NCBI GenBank assembly: GCA_946222625.1
Contig: CAMILJ010000084.1
Coordinates: 1-8,628 of the forward strand
Reading direction: 5' to 3'
Source of the DNA: an uncultured Corynebacterium sp.
Lineage (GTDB): Bacteria; Actinomycetota; Actinomycetes; Mycobacteriales; Mycobacteriaceae
Length of the DNA stretch: 8,628 bases
In this document: positions 6,396-8,628 of the stretch, one piece after another
How the letters are laid out: each line of letters begins with the position of its first letter
How positions within the stretch are numbered: the first letter of the stretch is position 1
Notes under the pieces: model-generated
Told to the model about the DNA's origin: nothing
The model's input: only the letters and a program-made list of their open reading frames with translations
Database searches by the model: none
Position numbers and translations under genes: made by a program

Positions 6396-6434
6396 GTGGC
6401 GCGGCAACAGCTGTGCAGTACCATGGGTGCTTAG
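6396..6434 (+). CDS. Possible 12-codon leader peptide upstream of gatC
   Basis: GTG at 6396 opens MARQQLCSTMGA and ends at TAG 6432-6434, 38 bases before gatC. In-frame GTG codons at 6390 and 6393 could add one or two residues but sit too close to the ribosome site. It contains adjacent glutamine codons CAA CAG. GatCAB makes the Gln-tRNA these codons would need, so stalling here could in principle report on its activity. Two codons are weak evidence, and I found no clear terminator/antiterminator pair downstream. Treat this as a candidate only; the ORF could be accidental. Confidence 0.25.
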   Translation: MARQQLCSTMGA

Positions 6435-6472
6435 CTATCAACCGTCTCAATGAATAAAAGGATGGAGTTCGC

Positions 6473-6775
6473 GTGTCTGATATTTCGCGTGACGAGGTCG
6501 CGCACTTGGCAAAGCTGTCGCGATTGGCCCTGAGCGAGGAAGAACTGAAACAGTTCGCCGCGCAAATCGACGAAATCGTGGACTCGGTGTCCGCGGTTGG
6601 CAAGGTCGAGGCTGAAGGTGTGGAGCCGATGTCGCACCCGCACTCCGTTAACGCCCCGATGCGTGAGGACGTTGTCGTGCGCACTCTGACTGCCGAGCAG
6701 GCCCTGGACCAAGCGCCGGCAGCCGAAGATGACCGCTTCATGGTTCCGCAGATTCTGGGTGGAGGAGACGAATAA
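6473..6775 (+). CDS. gatC: Asp/Glu-tRNA amidotransferase subunit C (GatC)
   Basis: GatC is the small stabilising subunit of the GatCAB amidotransferase. It wraps around GatA and GatB and helps GatA fold. The 100-residue length is typical. The N-terminal helix DEVAHLAKLSRLALSEEELKQF is the family hallmark, followed by the helix QIDEIVDSVSAVGKVEAEGVEPM, and the C-terminal REDVV and DDRFMVPQIL stretches are the usual GatA-binding tail. The GTG start at 6473 has GGAG at 6464-6467 and an AAAAGGA run just upstream, so this gene uses a normal leader rather than a leaderless start. The stop is two bases before the gatA start. The pair is clearly one operon. Confidence 0.98.
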   Translation: MSDISRDEVAHLAKLSRLALSEEELKQFAAQIDEIVDSVSAVGKVEAEGVEPMSHPHSVNAPMREDVVVRTLTAEQALDQAPAAEDDRFMVPQILGGGDE

Positions 6776-6777
6776 GA

Positions 6778-8262
6778 ATGGCACAATTCATTGCGCCCAC
6801 CGAGGGCATTACCGCACTGACCGCTGCCGAGCTGGCTGAGAAGATCCACTCTCGCGAGCTCACCTCCCGCGAAGTTACTCAGGCATTCTTGGATCGCATC
6901 GCGGAGACAAATGGCGAGCTCAACGCTTTCCTGCACGTTGGTGCTGAGGAAGCACTGGCGGCTGCCGACGCCGTCGATAAGTCCCTCGACGCTGGTGAAG
7001 CGCCCGCTTCCGCGTTGGCCGGTGTGCCGCTGGCACTCAAAGACCTACTTGTGACTACCGACGCCCCCACGACCGCCGCCTCCAAGATGCTGGAAGGTTG
7101 GATGTCACCTTATGACGCCACGCTGGTGACCAAGCTGCGCGAGGCAGGCATCCCGATCTTGGGTAAGACGAACCTCGATGAGTTCGCGATGGGCTCTTCC
7201 AATGAGAACTCTGCCTATGGACCGGCCCACAACCCGTACGACACCGAGCGCACCCCAGGTGGTTCCGGTGGTGGTACCGCAGCGGCCCTCGCTTCCGGTC
7301 AGGCTCCGCTGGGTATCGGTACTGATACCGGCGGCTCGATCCGTCAGCCGGCCGCTTTGACCAACACCGTGGGTGTGAAGCCGACCTATGGAACCGTTTC
7401 GCGCTATGGCCTCATCGCCGCCGCGAGCTCCCTGGACCAGGCTGGCCCGACTGCCCGCACGGTCCTAGATACCGCCTTGCTGCACGAAATCATCGCCGGA
7501 CACGATTCCTTTGATGCCACCTCCGTGGATAAGCCGGTCGCACCAGTAGTCGCGGCCGCCAAGGAAGGCGCCAATGGCGACCTTTCCGGCGTCAAGGTTG
7601 GCCTGATCAAACAATTCGAGAGCGACGGCTGGCAGCCGGGCGTGATGGAGGCCTACCACGCCGCGGTTGAGCAGCTGAAGTCTCAGGGTGCAGAGATCGT
7701 CGAGGTTGACTGCCCGCACTTCGACGACGCACTGGCTGCGTACTACCTCATCATGCCGTGTGAGGTCTCCTCCAACTTGGCCCGCTTCGATGGCATGCGC
7801 TACGGCCTGCGTGTGGGCGATGATGGAACCCACTCCGCTGAAGAGGTCATGTCTTTGTCCCGCGCTGCTGGTTTCGGTCCTGAAGTTAAGCGCCGCATCA
7901 TGCTGGGTACCTACGCGCTATCCGTCGGTTATTACGACGCCTACTACCTCCAGGCACAGCGTGTGCGCACCCTCATTGCACAGGACTTTGAGCGCGCTTT
8001 CGAGCAGGTCGATGTCCTTGTTTCCCCGACCACCCCGACCACGGCCTTCAAGCTGGGGGAGAAGGTTGAGGATCCGATGGAGATGTACAACTTCGACCTC
8101 TGCACCCTGCCGCTGAACCTTGCCGGCGTGTGCGGCATGTCTGTACCCTCCGGCTTGGCGTCCGACACCAACCTGCCGACCGGCCTGCAGATCATGGCAC
8201 CGGCGTTCAAGGATGACCGCCTGTACAAGGTAGGCGCTGCCTACGAAGCAGGACGAAAGTAG
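6778..8262 (+). CDS. gatA: Asp/Glu-tRNA amidotransferase subunit A (GatA)
   Basis: GatA is the glutaminase subunit of GatCAB. It hydrolyses glutamine, and the ammonia is channelled to GatB, which converts Glu-tRNA(Gln) to Gln-tRNA(Gln), and Asp-tRNA(Asn) to Asn-tRNA(Asn) where AsnRS is absent. The 494-residue product is full length. The amidase-signature Ser-cisSer-Lys triad is intact: Lys88 in PLALKDLL, cis-Ser163 in TPGGSGGGTAAA, and nucleophile Ser187 in GTDTGGSIRQ. All three sit nine residues after the positions I recall for the S. aureus enzyme (Lys79, Ser154, Ser178), so the spacing is conserved. An AGGAG within the end of gatC serves as ribosome site for the ATG at 6778. No gatB follows in the window; in corynebacteria it is commonly a separate locus further along. 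A GC-rich hairpin lies downstream as the probable end of the operon. Confidence 0.99.
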   Translation: MAQFIAPTEGITALTAAELAEKIHSRELTSREVTQAFLDRIAETNGELNAFLHVGAEEALAAADAVDKSLDAGEAPASALAGVPLALKDLLVTTDAPTTAASKMLEGWMSPYDATLVTKLREAGIPILGKTNLDEFAMGSSNENSAYGPAHNPYDTERTPGGSGGGTAAALASGQAPLGIGTDTGGSIRQPAALTNTVGVKPTYGTVSRYGLIAAASSLDQAGPTARTVLDTALLHEIIAGHDSFDATSVDKPVAPVVAAAKEGANGDLSGVKVGLIKQFESDGWQPGVMEAYHAAVEQLKSQGAEIVEVDCPHFDDALAAYYLIMPCEVSSNLARFDGMRYGLRVGDDGTHSAEEVMSLSRAAGFGPEVKRRIMLGTYALSVGYYDAYYLQAQRVRTLIAQDFERAFEQVDVLVSPTTPTTAFKLGEKVEDPMEMYNFDLCTLPLNLAGVCGMSVPSGLASDTNLPTGLQIMAPAFKDDRLYKVGAAYEAGRK

Positions 8263-8294
8263 CGCGCAGAACCGCAATCTCTAGCGCGCCTCAG

Positions 8295-8343
8295 CCGGTG
8301 GCCTTTCGCGGAAACGTGGGCGGCCGCCGGTCTTCGTCGTTTT
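8295..8343 (+). terminator. Probable terminator of gatC-gatA
   Basis: CCGGTGGCC (8295-8303) can pair with GGCCGCCGG (8322-8330), giving nine base pairs with one G-U wobble. The 18-base loop contains a further TTTC/GAAA mini-stem. The stem is followed by TCTTCGTCGTTTT, which is T-enriched but not a clean T tract. It lies 33 bases after the gatA stop. Strong stems with poor T tracts are common in high-GC bacteria. Confidence 0.55.
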
Positions 8344-8352
8344 ATTCGACGG
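8334..8352. repeat. Short hairpin repeat, copy 1
   Basis: CGTCG (8335-8339), a seven-base loop TTTTATT, then CGACG (8347-8351). It matches copy 2 at 8401-8419 in 18 of 19 bases. It directly follows the probable gatA terminator stem. Confidence 0.6.
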
Positions 8353-8400
8353 TGGGTGTGTTCCTGGGTTTGTAGTTTTTCCTTTTTCGCTGGTTGTGAC

Positions 8401-8419
8401 TCGTCGTTTGATTCGACGG
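8401..8419. repeat. Short hairpin repeat, copy 2
   Basis: CGTCG (8402-8406), loop TTTGATT, then CGACG (8414-8418); this is 67 bases from copy 1 and differs from it by one loop base. It begins three bases beyond the stop codon of the minus-strand gene, so it may act at that mRNA's 3' end, although no T tract follows it on that strand. Confidence 0.6.
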
Positions 8420-8422
8420 GGT

Positions 8423-8628
8423 TTAGAAGGGGATGTCCTCGCCGTCGGTGTCGGTCTGGGGTTCGGCTTCGGCTTTGGCTTTTGTTTGTTGTTGTGCGTA
8501 GTCGTCGAGTTCTTGTTTGAGGTGTTGGGCTTCTTCGCGCACACGTTTCCTGGTGTTGGTGATGTGTTGGGCGACGGTTTGTGCCCAGCGTTTTTGTTTT
8601 GGTGCTAGTGGCCCGTCGGCTTCGGTAA
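8423..8628 (-). CDS. C-terminal part of an unknown protein with a charged helix and SSB-like tip
   Basis: The minus strand is open from the right edge to TAA at 8423-8425, giving 67 residues. The stretch from PKQKRWAQTVAQHI onward is rich in Lys, Arg, Glu and Gln and is probably a long amphipathic helix or coiled coil (residues about 9-50). A short acidic linker then ends in DTDGEDIPF. That last segment resembles the DDDIPF tip of bacterial single-stranded DNA-binding proteins, which docks onto partner proteins. The rest is unlike an SSB tail, which is normally Gly/Pro/Gln-rich rather than helical. Codons are strongly A- and C-ending (CAA, ACA, CAC), unlike gatA, hinting at an accessory gene. 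A corynebacterial HNH endonuclease of the DUF222 type is one possibility from memory, but no HNH motif lies in the visible part. The function is not assignable from this fragment. Confidence 0.72.
   Translation of the reverse strand, partial: TEADGPLAPKQKRWAQTVAQHITNTRKRVREEAQHLKQELDDYAQQQTKAKAEAEPQTDTDGEDIPF

Noticed and set aside
6379..6936. 185-codon minus-strand open frame across gatC and the gatA start
   Set aside because: It is antisense to gatC, which is unambiguous, and its product is low-complexity Ser/Cys/Arg-rich with no motif.
8281..8544. 87-codon minus-strand frame rich in Lys, Pro and Thr
   Set aside because: It overlaps in another frame the better supported 8423-8628 gene and runs through the terminator and both hairpins. 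Its Lys/Pro/Thr richness follows from the A/C-rich codons of the true frame.
1..8628. tRNA or rRNA genes
   Set aside because: I saw no cloverleaf with a TTCGA-type arm or rRNA-like stretch on either strand. The few non-coding gaps are too short or lack the needed pairings.

Overview
The window reads as a high-GC Gram-positive chromosome, most likely a Corynebacterium. Three things point that way: GC-rich codons; a ligA - HAD phosphatase - ACT-domain protein - gatC - gatA order of the kind I recall around ligA in corynebacteria (recalled, not searched); and several start codons placed 7-8 bases after a TANNNT -10 box, the leaderless layout common in corynebacteria and mycobacteria.

Layout. 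A DEDDh 3'-5' exonuclease (DnaQ-like) lies on the minus strand at 3-587 and its C-terminus runs off the left edge. Between it and the next gene is an array of four 22-bp tandem repeats plus a decayed fifth copy (634-741). The array runs into the promoter of an AAA+ ATPase/DUF4143 protein (756-2015, plus strand). That gene looks less GC-rich than its neighbours and probably entered as an accessory unit. Next come ligA (2069-4093) and two paralogous HAD-IIB phosphatases (4090-4860, 4857-5615), joined by ATGA start/stop overlaps. The second HAD gene shares its CTAG stop palindrome with a convergent ACT-domain gene (5612-6271, minus). A 201-bp divergent intergenic region follows, holding a perfect 17-bp palindrome and a possible 12-codon upstream ORF with a strong Shine-Dalgarno sequence. 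Then come gatC (6473-6775) and gatA (6778-8262). A terminator-like hairpin and two near-identical short hairpins separate gatA from the 3' end of a minus-strand gene that continues past the right edge (8423-8628). Its product ends in a tip resembling that of SSB.

How the genes work together. LigA seals nicks in replication and repair, and the exonuclease fits the same DNA-maintenance theme. GatC and GatA are two of the three subunits of the GatCAB amidotransferase, which makes Gln-tRNA(Gln) from Glu-tRNA(Gln); gatB is not in the window. The HAD and ACT proteins have recognisable folds but unknown substrates.

Most of the window is ordinary core chromosome. The parts most worth a second look are the mosaic repeat array fused to the ATPase promoter, the palindrome and possible leader ORF before gatC, and the partial protein with the SSB-like tail.
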